This document shows, piece after piece, positions 1 to 7,336 of a stretch of DNA of 22,368 nucleotides. How positions within the stretch are numbered: the stretch's first letter is position 1; the number at the start of each line of letters is the position of its first letter. This DNA is from Planctomycetaceae bacterium UBA6172 (GTDB lineage Bacteria > Planctomycetota > Planctomycetia > Pirellulales > Pirellulaceae): NCBI GenBank assembly GCA_002422955.1, contig DITY01000060.1:78436-100803 (forward strand). The letters run 5' to 3'. Under the pieces are notes generated by a model. It was given only the letters and a program-made list of their open reading frames with translations. It ran no database searches and was not told the origin of the DNA. The position numbers and the translations under genes are program-made.

Positions 1-134
1 CTCCCGTTGCCAAATGAAGAGGGCCAAGGGGCCGCGGGTTCCGTCGCGGCGGGCCACTGCAACGGGGGCGTTTCACGGGCTAGGGCTGGTGATTCTCAAC
101 CCCCGGCACCGCTGGCGGCCTTCCGGTTTATCAA

Positions 135-156
135 CCGCGGCCGAGACGCGCCGCGG
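135..156 (-). terminator. Possible terminator hairpin downstream of the tyrosine kinase gene
   Basis: A perfect 7-bp inverted repeat, CCGCGGC at 135-141 and GCCGCGG at 150-156, encloses an 8-base loop. It begins about 26 bases past the kinase stop codon. Read on the minus strand it is not followed by a T-run, so it is not a canonical Rho-independent terminator. It could be a Rho-assisted end or a chance GC-rich palindrome. A second 6-bp GC hairpin (31-36 with 45-50) lies further on. I see nothing else in the first 181 bases. Confidence 0.25.
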
Positions 157-181
157 CAACTCTGGATTCCTGACCTTGGAG

Positions 182-2674
182 TTACTTGTCGACGCCGTCC
201 GGGGCGAAATCCGCACCCACGGTCACCTTGGCCGCCAGTTCCATGGGCTGTCGACCCTTGCCCTGAACCGTGACCGTCCGTGACTTGGAGGCGCCCAAGT
301 ATTTGTCGCTGACCGACTGGTCATAGCCGTAGCTGTAGTCGGAGCCGTAGTAGCCGTAATTCGATGACCAGGAAGACGCGTAGGTGGCCGAGTAACTGCT
401 GTCACCCACCGCGTTGACGATGATGCCGATGACGTTGACCCGCAACGACTTGAGGATCTGCGTCGCCCGTTGCGAGTAGGGCTTGCTGTTCCGCCCGATC
501 CGCATCACGAACAGCACCCCGTCGACTTGGGAGCTGATGTTGCTGGCATCGGTACAAGCCAACAGCGGCGGCGAATCGACGATGATCAAGTCGTACTCGG
601 ACCGCAGGTCATCCAAAACCTGGCCGAACTCGGGCAACATCACCGCTTCGGCGGGGTTGTTAGGGATCGGTCCAGTCGGGAGCAGGTCCAACCCCTCGAT
701 CCCCGTGCTTAGGATCGCCTCGGCGAGCGAGATTTCATCGTTCAGGACCGAAGTCAGCCCCAAGGCGGTTGCCTGCGTGGCATTCCCGAACAGCGTGTGT
801 TGCGTGGGACGGCGCAAGTCGGCGTCGACGATGATGACCCGTTTCTGGGCGCGGGCGATACTCGCCGCCAGATTCGCGGCGAGCGTACTCTTACCGTCGC
901 CGGGAAGTGAACTGGTGACTTGGATGACTTGGAAGTCGGTCCGCTCGGTCTTCGCGCACAACAGGCCCGTGCGGATCCCCCGAATCGCCTCCGAAGTCGG
1001 CGAGTGGGGTTCATGGACGACCGAGATGCTGGGGGCGACCTGATCCAGCGGATCGGTGCCGTCACCCTTGTTCCGGCGGCTTTTCTTCTTCTTACGGATC
1101 AGCATCACGGGCAGGTGGGCGAGCACCGGCAACGCCAGCGTGCTCGTGATCTCCTCCGGGCTACGGTAGGTTCGCTCCGACCAGTCGATCAGCCACGACA
1201 GCGCGCAGCCGATGGCGGTACCGACCAGCACGCCTAACATCAAGCTTCGCGGCAGCAATGGTCCGGTTTTGCCGCCCATCCCCGAGCGGTGCAGGACTTC
1301 TACCTCCAGCCCGGGGTTCATTAGCGGCAGACTCGACTTTTCCAACTGGCTATCGAAGGAATCGAGCATCGCCTGCAGCCGTCCGATCCGGCGATTGTAC
1401 GACAGATTTTCGTTCTCGAACTTCATCATGTTGTGTGCCCGGGACCGGGTTTCGGCCAACCGCGCTTCCAATTCCGTGGTGTCCTCCTTGAGCAATTCCT
1501 GCTTTTTCCGCAGGCCGCTGATGTAGCTTCTCAACAGGTTCTTGGCTTCTTCCTCGCGTTTGGCCGAGAACATGGATAAGTCGGTGGCGCGTTCCTGGCG
1601 TGCGCGGTCCAGGTCGGTCAAGGCCCGGCGGGTCGCCTCGATTTCCTCTTCCAACTCGACCCGCAACGGGTGGTTATCGCCAAGGGTTCGTTTCAGCAGG
1701 TCGGACTGGATGACCTTCGGGACCAGCTGCTCCTTGATCAAGATTTCGGGATCGACCTGCGCTTCCAGGACGATGCCTTCCTCGCCAGGGCCTAAGACCT
1801 TGACGTCCTCGAGCATGAACTGCAGGTCTCGCAGCGCCAAAATCGCTGACGTTTGGTCCCGCGTCGCGTCCTGAATCAGTCGCAGTTTCGAATCGATCTG
1901 TCGCGACTCGGTCCGCGTCTTTCGCAACGCATCCTCGATCGTCAAGGCATCCTGGCGGAACGGGTTGACCGCTTCACCGCTGCTCGACCATTCCAGAGGC
2001 GCAGTGCTACGGAACGCGGCATACTGTTGCTCCAGCTCATTCAGCTGCGGCATCAGCGTGTCTCGCGCTTCGCGGAAGAAGCCGACCACGGTGTTGACCG
2101 CGTCGCGGTGACGGCCGTTGAGATGGTCCTCGTAGGCCCCGACAACGGCGTTGACCACGGCGGTGCTGAGCATCGGATTGGGAGAGTCGAAAATGACCTG
2201 CACCACCGAACGGCTGCGGCCACCGCCCGAATCCTTCGGGACGACAAAGTGAAGCCCATTACGCATCCAGCTGGACAACGCCGCCACATCGGCCGGCGCC
2301 CCATCGAACGAGGTCAGCTGCGCGGTTTCGATGGCGCTCATCAACACCGAATCGCTGGTCATCTCCGCCTGAATTTGGGAGACTCCCGGCGCGGTATCCA
2401 CGATTTTCTCGACGGCACTGTCCGTCCCGGTCGCGGTCCGCGGCTGAAATACCGAGATCACCGACTCTGCCGTGTAAGTCTCGGGCTGCTGCGTGAAATG
2501 GAAGTAACCGCCCGCCAAACCGGCCAACATCGAGAAGATCAGCGTGCCCTTGCGTCTCCACAGCACGCCGGAGAGGTTCGCGTCATTACCACTCGTCGAA
2601 CGTCGGGCTAGCGGACTTGCCAAGCGAGCTGGTTCTGCGTGATCTCGGCTCGCGCTGTTGGTTGGGACTTGCAT
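182..2674 (-). CDS. Polysaccharide co-polymerase / tyrosine-protein kinase (Wzc/ExoP-type, fused Wzz + BY-kinase)
   Basis: Inner-membrane protein expected to control EPS chain length and to couple polymerisation to export through cycles of tyrosine autophosphorylation. From the ATG at 2674 it has 830 residues. TM1 is at about 43-60, a long helical coiled-coil-rich periplasmic region follows to about 460, and TM2 is at about 477-497 after a Pro-containing stretch, which is the Wzz layout. The cytoplasmic kinase has Walker A GDGKST at 592-597, Walker A' VDADLRRP at 616-623 and Walker B IIVDSPP with Asp700. A Tyr-rich cluster follows (nine Tyr in 761-792), then an unusual 38-residue tail. A longer reading from a TTG at 2701 adds nine residues; I prefer the ATG, although neither has a clear ribosome binding site. 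It is the last gene of the locus and is separated from the TPR gene by 340 bases. Family assignment is near certain; the exact polymer is unknown. Confidence 0.95.
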   Translation of the reverse strand: MQVPTNSASRDHAEPARLASPLARRSTSGNDANLSGVLWRRKGTLIFSMLAGLAGGYFHFTQQPETYTAESVISVFQPRTATGTDSAVEKIVDTAPGVSQIQAEMTSDSVLMSAIETAQLTSFDGAPADVAALSSWMRNGLHFVVPKDSGGGRSRSVVQVIFDSPNPMLSTAVVNAVVGAYEDHLNGRHRDAVNTVVGFFREARDTLMPQLNELEQQYAAFRSTAPLEWSSSGEAVNPFRQDALTIEDALRKTRTESRQIDSKLRLIQDATRDQTSAILALRDLQFMLEDVKVLGPGEEGIVLEAQVDPEILIKEQLVPKVIQSDLLKRTLGDNHPLRVELEEEIEATRRALTDLDRARQERATDLSMFSAKREEEAKNLLRSYISGLRKKQELLKEDTTELEARLAETRSRAHNMMKFENENLSYNRRIGRLQAMLDSFDSQLEKSSLPLMNPGLEVEVLHRSGMGGKTGPLLPRSLMLGVLVGTAIGCALSWLIDWSERTYRSPEEITSTLALPVLAHLPVMLIRKKKKSRRNKGDGTDPLDQVAPSISVVHEPHSPTSEAIRGIRTGLLCAKTERTDFQVIQVTSSLPGDGKSTLAANLAASIARAQKRVIIVDADLRRPTQHTLFGNATQATALGLTSVLNDEISLAEAILSTGIEGLDLLPTGPIPNNPAEAVMLPEFGQVLDDLRSEYDLIIVDSPPLLACTDASNISSQVDGVLFVMRIGRNSKPYSQRATQILKSLRVNVIGIIVNAVGDSSYSATYASSWSSNYGYYGSDYSYGYDQSVSDKYLGASKSRTVTVQGKGRQPMELAAKVTVGADFAPDGVDK

Positions 2675-2898
2675 CAGGCTTGCCAAGGAATTGGGTTTCA
2701 AGTGGGCTCAGAGAACCAAAGGCGTCCGCCAACGCCAATCTGAATCCATGATAGCACGGGCAGCGCGACGGTCGATCTCGTCCTTCGGTAATCCCCAGAC
2801 TCCCGTGGGGCTTTTAAATTTCAACCGGCCTTCGCCGCTCGGACAGGGGGCCTAACCGAAGTCAAACGCCTGGCGACTATCCAAAGGACGGCAGCGAG

Positions 2899-2958
2899 CC
2901 GGAAATTCCGGACCGATAGTCCAGTATCGACGTTATCGGAGCAGCGAACGTCTGTCAA
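2899..2958 (-). promoter_or_regulatory. Candidate promoter with a downstream dyad operator, upstream of the kinase gene
   Basis: Read on the minus strand, a perfect TTGACA (2958-2953) is followed after 15 bases by GATAAC (2937-2932), a 4/6 match to a -10 box with short spacing. About 20 bases further downstream lies the dyad CCGGAA-A-TTCCGG (2899-2911), where a repressor could sit. The 2675-3014 gap is otherwise gene-free. It also holds a short hairpin (2793-2810) and an AT-rich patch (about 2811-2822). Planctomycete promoters do not follow the E. coli consensus closely, so this is a candidate only. It would give a leader of over 200 bases before the kinase start. Confidence 0.3.
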
Positions 2959-3014
2959 AGACAAGAATGGCTCGGAGACCGATTAAGTACCCAAATCTCG
3001 CTCAACCGTTCCGC

Positions 3015-4643
3015 TTAGTTACGGGCTGCGGGTTGCGGCGACGATTCCGACGCTGCCCGATATTGGGCCGCCAATTCGAGGTCTCCCAACTTCTCATAGA
3101 GTTCGGCTAACTTCCGCTGGTAGGGTCTCCGGTCGTCCGTCAATTCCAACGCCCGCTGGTAGTCGACCGCCGCCGCGGCGAATTTCCCCTGCCGCGTCAA
3201 AATCCCGGCCCGCGTATCCAAGAACTCCGCCTGCTTCGGATCGGTGTCGACCGCTTGGTTGGCCAGCTGAAGAGCCTCATCCAAATCGGCGTCTGCCTGT
3301 TCGCTCATCAAGAAGGCGAGATTGTTCGCCAACACCGAGAGCTGCGGGTTGATCGCCAGCCCTTGCTTCATGTTCAGCATGGCCAACTCCTGATTGCCCG
3401 CCACCGTTTCGATCGTGCCCAAGGCGAAATGGGCCATCGCGGAAGCTTGGCCACCGGCGATCAATTTCCGCAAGGCCTGCCGCCCCGCCTCCGCCTTTGC
3501 TGGCGAGCCACGCGCGAACTCCGCTAACCGCGACAAGGCCAATTGCGAATTGGGGTCCGATTCCAACGCGCTTTGCAAGTACCGGAATCCCTCCGCGATT
3601 CCCTCCGCCGACTCCACGCCGACCTGCATGGCGTGCTGGTCGTAGGCCTTGATGAAAACCGCGGCGAGGAACTTGCGGAAATCCGCGGCCTCCTCGGGAC
3701 TCAGTTCGCCCGTCGCCAAACTGTCCTTGAGCAGCCGTTCCGTCTCGGACAATTCGCCGAGGTGGTAAAGGCTGGTCGCCAGCAACAGCCGGGTGCGGAT
3801 GTCTTTGGGGTTGGCTGTCGCCCGCGACGTCAGTCGCTCCTTGGCGGAGGTCAAGATCGAGCGGACGTTGTCTCTCTCCCCGTGTCGTAATTCCAGCTCG
3901 GCAACCTGGAATAAGTAAGACGGATCTCCCTCCGCCGCCTTGCGAAAGTGCGTCAAAGCCTCCTTGAAGTTACCCAGCAGCATGAAGTAGTCGCCCCACG
4001 CCTTCTGCAGCAGCGGCAGCGACTGGTCGTCCGCATGCGTGAGGTGCCACTTCCAGGCGTCCAGGTCGATCGACGCGGCCCGACCGATCGCGTCGTCATC
4101 GAGCCGCAGCGCCATGTAACGATGGGCGGCGGGAAACCCGACGGCATCGACCGGCGCGAGCGACGACATCAGCGAGTCCGCCCGCTCGAAGTTCTCTTCT
4201 CTCTCGTAAGAATTCGCGAGGTAGAACAAGGCCAGCCGCGAGTCGATGCTCTTCGTCGAAATCGCCTTCTGCAAGTAGAGTTGCGCCACCGGCTGCTCGT
4301 CGGCAAGCAAGTTTTCTTGCCCAGCCGCCAGGTACAGGTTCCCGGAGCCTCTCTGGCGAACCTGCCCCAAGGCCGTCACCGTGACGACCAGCGAGCCGAC
4401 GAGGATCGCCGGCAGGCCCCAGAGCAAGTCGGCGAGCGACCGCCGCCGCCCGATGAAAGGCTCCAGACTGCTCCGAATGCCCAACCAAAAGGCCCAGCCG
4501 AGGACCTGGGGAACCACCCACAGCCAGCGGAACGGCGCCAATAGCCGGGTGAGCAGGCTTTCATCCCGCTCCTCTCTCCGTTGCCGGCGCGACTGCCGCC
4601 GCATCTGCCACCGGATCCAAAGCCGCCGCAAAAAAATGAACAT
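3015..4643 (-). CDS. Membrane-anchored tetratricopeptide-repeat (TPR) protein
   Basis: 542 residues from an ATG at 4643 preceded by AGGGA a few bases upstream, a plausible ribosome binding site. A very basic N-terminus (Arg-rich, residues 6-27) precedes two hydrophobic stretches, about 38-56 and 73-94. The rest is helical, with TPR-like units throughout. The best are near the C-terminus, with signatures such as ALGTIETVAGNQELA, LANNLAFLMSEQADAD and LDTRAGILTRQGKFAAAA, typical helix-turn-helix spacing and Pro at repeat ends. The topology suggests a cytoplasmic basic tail and a periplasmic TPR scaffold. It lies 63 bases after the exosortase gene, probably in the same transcript. TPR proteins are regular partners in PEP-CTERM/EPS loci (PrsT-like), but I see no direct homology evidence here. 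The role as an assembly scaffold is inference. Confidence 0.85.
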   Translation of the reverse strand: MFIFLRRLWIRWQMRRQSRRQRREERDESLLTRLLAPFRWLWVVPQVLGWAFWLGIRSSLEPFIGRRRSLADLLWGLPAILVGSLVVTVTALGQVRQRGSGNLYLAAGQENLLADEQPVAQLYLQKAISTKSIDSRLALFYLANSYEREENFERADSLMSSLAPVDAVGFPAAHRYMALRLDDDAIGRAASIDLDAWKWHLTHADDQSLPLLQKAWGDYFMLLGNFKEALTHFRKAAEGDPSYLFQVAELELRHGERDNVRSILTSAKERLTSRATANPKDIRTRLLLATSLYHLGELSETERLLKDSLATGELSPEEAADFRKFLAAVFIKAYDQHAMQVGVESAEGIAEGFRYLQSALESDPNSQLALSRLAEFARGSPAKAEAGRQALRKLIAGGQASAMAHFALGTIETVAGNQELAMLNMKQGLAINPQLSVLANNLAFLMSEQADADLDEALQLANQAVDTDPKQAEFLDTRAGILTRQGKFAAAAVDYQRALELTDDRRPYQRKLAELYEKLGDLELAAQYRAASESSPQPAARN

Positions 4644-4706
4644 GATCCCTGCTACCCGTCATCCACTTCGAAATCGATCCCAGACCCACCGCGCCTTGCG
4701 GTCACC

Positions 4707-6431
4707 TCAACCGCCCGGCGACGACTGTCCGACCGCGGCACCAGGCCCGCGGAAAAGATGCTCGACGGCCGCATCGAATAATTGCTTGTTTTCCGCCCGA
4801 TCCCGATCGTCGATTTTCACCATCCGCTGATCGACCAATTGCAATTGCACGACCCCCGCTTTCGATGCCGGCCGGTCTTGCATCAGGGTTCTGGCTCGCT
4901 CGAAAAAATTGGCCACCGCCCGCCCGTAATAGGATGGCGGGGGGACCGCTTCGCCGCTGGGATCGACACAAACATAGAGGACCTGACTATGTCCGATCGG
5001 CTCCTGAGTCAGCCTCAGGTCACAGGCGACTAAGCCGTCGTCTTCAGGACCCACATCCGTCGTTAGCCGGTCTTCGATTCGCCAGCCCACTCCCGTGTAA
5101 CAGACGCCCAGGTCGTGCCAGGAGTCGTAGGGACCGTCCAGGCTGAGCGCCACTCGCCGCCGCCCCTGCTCGTATTGCCAAATCATGCTCACCATCCCGC
5201 CGAAGATGTCCCCTGGGGGACGCTCCTGGGTGCGGAAGCCGACCCGCTTCCAATCGCCCAGGGTCGCCGGCAACAACTCGGCATCACCCGCGCTCAGGTC
5301 GACAATCGCTAATTTCGCCATTTCCTCGATCGGCATCACGAGCATCGGCTGCGTCTCGAAGCGATAAAAGGCCGTCCCGAAGATCACCCCCAATACCCCG
5401 AGTAGGCCGACGAGCGAGCCGGCCAAGTTCAGCGACACCGGCTGATCGAGAAAAGTCGTGTTGACCGGTCTGTTCGCTCGGCTGACCGGTTCGTTATCCT
5501 CGGTCAACTCCAACGGGCGGATGTAGCGGATCAAATGGTCGCTGCTCAGCGCCAGCAGGATCGCGAGCGAGAAGGTGAGGAATCCGAGCAGCTGGTGGTA
5601 CGCCGGATTGGACAGGTTGATATCCAACCGCTCCTGGCCATAAACCATCGCGAAGACGCGAGCCGCATTCGCCACGACGACCCACACCAACAATTGCAGG
5701 ACCACCACCAGCGTCCGGCCGATGTCGTAGTGACGCAGCACCGCGTAACCCACGCCCACCGCGATCGCGGCAAAGACACTGTGCACGCCACTGCAAGCGT
5801 CCTCCACCATGTACTGTTGCTCCGCCGTGCGGATGGCCGTACCGGTCGCCAAGTGCATCACGCCGGCCAAGTCCAACCACAGGCTGGAAATCCAGGTGGC
5901 GAACCGTTGTAACCACACCACAAACACGGTGTCCAAGTTCACCGGCAACGGCAGCGCGGCGACCATCAGCATCAACGGCCCGCTGAGCCGGTTGGTCAAT
6001 TCGCGACCACCCGCCAATTGCAAGGCGGCGATCAAACAGCACAGCCCCGCGGCGCCAGCCATCCAGCGACTGGGGATCACGTACACGAGGACCGTCGCGA
6101 CGACGGCCGCCGTCGCCCACAGCATCACTCGCGACGAAACCACCGCGACCCACTCCGGACGATGGTCGCGCAGCTGAAACGCCGCCAATCCCAATCCCCC
6201 CAGCAGCAGCAGCGGGAAGTGCTGGTAATAATCCCGACTCATCATCCAAACGCCGAGCGTCACCAAGGGATACAGCAGCGTCAGCGCCGTCACGCCCAAC
6301 AGCGTGGCGACCGCCCACGCCCCCGACGAATGGCCGCTATCCGGTTCCGCCACGAGACGAGTGTTCGTTTCATCCGCCTCGGCACTCAAGTCCACGACTC
6401 CAACAGATTTCGAGGATGACGAGATTGACAT
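4707..6431 (-). CDS. xrtU: Exosortase with fused C-terminal EpsI-like domain (probably exosortase U class)
   Basis: Polytopic cysteine transpeptidase-like enzyme that cleaves PEP-CTERM sorting signals at the membrane. From the ATG at 6431 it has 574 residues, with about eight or nine hydrophobic segments between 35 and 375. The exosortase catalytic triad is in place: Cys213 in EDACSGVHS, Arg258 in NAARVFAM and His279 in YHQLLGF. After the last membrane span comes a soluble domain of about 160 residues resembling EpsI (DUF3485), with LGDW at about 391-394 and HDLGVCYTGVGW starting at His439. In proteobacterial loci EpsI is often a separate protein; here it is fused. An in-frame upstream start at 6632 is rejected because that segment runs through intergenic sequence directly at the terminator of the preceding gene, and the added residues look non-coding. 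The PEP-CTERM substrate gene lies immediately upstream and the TPR gene follows. I am confident of exosortase; the U subclass symbol is from memory of planctomycete annotations and less certain. Confidence 0.9.
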   Translation of the reverse strand: MSISSSSKSVGVVDLSAEADETNTRLVAEPDSGHSSGAWAVATLLGVTALTLLYPLVTLGVWMMSRDYYQHFPLLLLGGLGLAAFQLRDHRPEWVAVVSSRVMLWATAAVVATVLVYVIPSRWMAGAAGLCCLIAALQLAGGRELTNRLSGPLMLMVAALPLPVNLDTVFVVWLQRFATWISSLWLDLAGVMHLATGTAIRTAEQQYMVEDACSGVHSVFAAIAVGVGYAVLRHYDIGRTLVVVLQLLVWVVVANAARVFAMVYGQERLDINLSNPAYHQLLGFLTFSLAILLALSSDHLIRYIRPLELTEDNEPVSRANRPVNTTFLDQPVSLNLAGSLVGLLGVLGVIFGTAFYRFETQPMLVMPIEEMAKLAIVDLSAGDAELLPATLGDWKRVGFRTQERPPGDIFGGMVSMIWQYEQGRRRVALSLDGPYDSWHDLGVCYTGVGWRIEDRLTTDVGPEDDGLVACDLRLTQEPIGHSQVLYVCVDPSGEAVPPPSYYGRAVANFFERARTLMQDRPASKAGVVQLQLVDQRMVKIDDRDRAENKQLFDAAVEHLFRGPGAAVGQSSPGG

Positions 6432-6449
6432 GCGATGCCCGTTCCGCTG

Positions 6450-6487
6450 ACCGGTGACCACAGGGGTGAAGACCGGTTCCTGGTCAC
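6450..6487 (-). promoter_or_regulatory. Twin ACCGGT palindromes inside an inverted repeat just upstream of the exosortase start
   Basis: The palindrome ACCGGT occurs at 6450-6455 and 6472-6477, 22 bases apart start to start, which is close to two helical turns. The same stretch contains a 7-bp inverted repeat, GTGACCA (6454-6460) and TGGTCAC (6481-6487). It sits 19-56 bases before the exosortase ATG, in the untranslated leader if the 6431 start is right. This arrangement could be a paired operator or an RNA hairpin affecting translation. No regulator is known for it. Confidence 0.25.
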
Positions 6488-6630
6488 GGAACGCCTTGTT
6501 CAGTCGGCCCGAGATCGGAGCAAAAATGGTCCTGAGTGAGATTATCGGCTGCGGCGTCCAGAAGCGTCGACGGCAAACGATTATTCCGCTCAGGCAATGT
6601 TCATCCGCGGAGGTAGCTTGCCTTCGGGAC

Positions 6631-6668
6631 AAAACGAAAACAGACTTTGACCGGAGTCAAAGCCTGTT
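6631..6668 (-). terminator. Rho-independent terminator of the PEP-CTERM gene
   Basis: Arms AACAG-A-CTTTGAC (6639-6651) and GTCAAAG-C-CTGTT (6656-6668) pair as a 7-bp plus 5-bp stem with a single A/C mismatch and a 4-base loop. Read on the minus strand the hairpin is followed by TTTTCGTTTT. It starts 30 bases after the PEP-CTERM stop codon. The T-tract is only on the minus-strand side, so it terminates leftward transcription. It separates the PEP-CTERM transcript from the exosortase-TPR genes, which then need their own promoter in about 6432-6630, unless read-through occurs. Confidence 0.8.
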
Positions 6669-6697
6669 CGAGTTCACACAGCGAAGCGGTTCGCGAT

Positions 6698-7336
6698 TCA
6701 CTTCTTGGACGCAGATGCCTTGCGACGACGACGATAAGCGGCGAAACCGCCCCCGCCCGAAGCCAAGCCGATCAAAGCCAAAGTCGCCGGCTCCGGGACC
6801 TCTTGCACTTCGATCAAATCGATCCAAAGCTGGCGAGCACCCGTATCTCCAACGGGGCGAATCCACTCCACCCGCAACTCCGAAATCACGGCCGCACCGG
6901 GACCGAACTGACTCGAGAAGTTGAACGTGAAATCCGCGTAATCCGGTTGGTTGCCATTAAGCGTGTAGGAAATGTTCGCCCCCCCGTTTACCCTGGCCCG
7001 CAAAATGCCAGTTTCAGTAAGGTTCTCTTGGGTGTTCTCGGCCCTGATCCTAAAAACTGGCGTGACAACGATCGGAGAAGGGAGAAAACTGTAGACCAAA
7101 CTAGTCAGCGTCGGGGTTGCCGCAGCCCCGCCGGAAATCATCTCGACATAGCCAATTGGATCAGGAGGAGACGGATTAAAACCCACGAATCCGGTACCAG
7201 CAACAGACCGCGCCCCTAGGCCGTCTGAACCGGCAGCACTCGTGAAATGATCAATCAGGATGAAGCCGGCTTGGGCAGGCGATGCCATCACCAGGCCCAA
7301 CAGGACGGCGCTAAAGAGTACGCGGAAAGTCGTCAT
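6698..7336 (-). CDS. PEP-CTERM sorting domain-containing protein
   Basis: Secreted protein of 212 residues with a C-terminal exosortase signal. The ATG at 7336 is chosen because it opens a classic signal peptide (MTTFRVLFSAVLLGL, then Ala-rich, cleavage probably after ASPAQA). A GAGAAA lies just before the start. The mature part (about 25-178) is Gly/Thr/Ser-rich with alternating hydrophobics, suggesting a beta-sandwich. The tail begins VPEPAT at 180-185, followed by a short hydrophobic helix interrupted by GGGG and the basic stop AYRRRRK. This is the expected three-part PEP-CTERM signal. I do not recognise the mature domain. As direct neighbour of the exosortase gene it is the obvious cognate substrate, probably an envelope or matrix protein associated with the EPS. 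It is flanked by a long 5' gap and a terminator, so it may be expressed on its own, as an abundant matrix protein would need. Confidence 0.92.
   Translation of the reverse strand: MTTFRVLFSAVLLGLVMASPAQAGFILIDHFTSAAGSDGLGARSVAGTGFVGFNPSPPDPIGYVEMISGGAAATPTLTSLVYSFLPSPIVVTPVFRIRAENTQENLTETGILRARVNGGANISYTLNGNQPDYADFTFNFSSQFGPGAAVISELRVEWIRPVGDTGARQLWIDLIEVQEVPEPATLALIGLASGGGGFAAYRRRRKASASKK

Noticed and set aside
7..283. Two overlapping plus-strand open frames of about 88 codons at the left edge
   Set aside because: They run antisense into the kinase gene, are Arg/Pro-rich and show no family features.
1853..2611. 252-codon plus-strand open frame
   Set aside because: Lies fully antisense to the Wzz/BY-kinase coding region; His/Arg-rich composition is typical of a shadow frame in high-G+C DNA.
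6432..6632. 67-codon N-terminal extension of the exosortase
   Set aside because: It would begin at the T-tract of the PEP-CTERM terminator and crosses apparent regulatory repeats; exosortase-like sequence starts well after the 6431 ATG.
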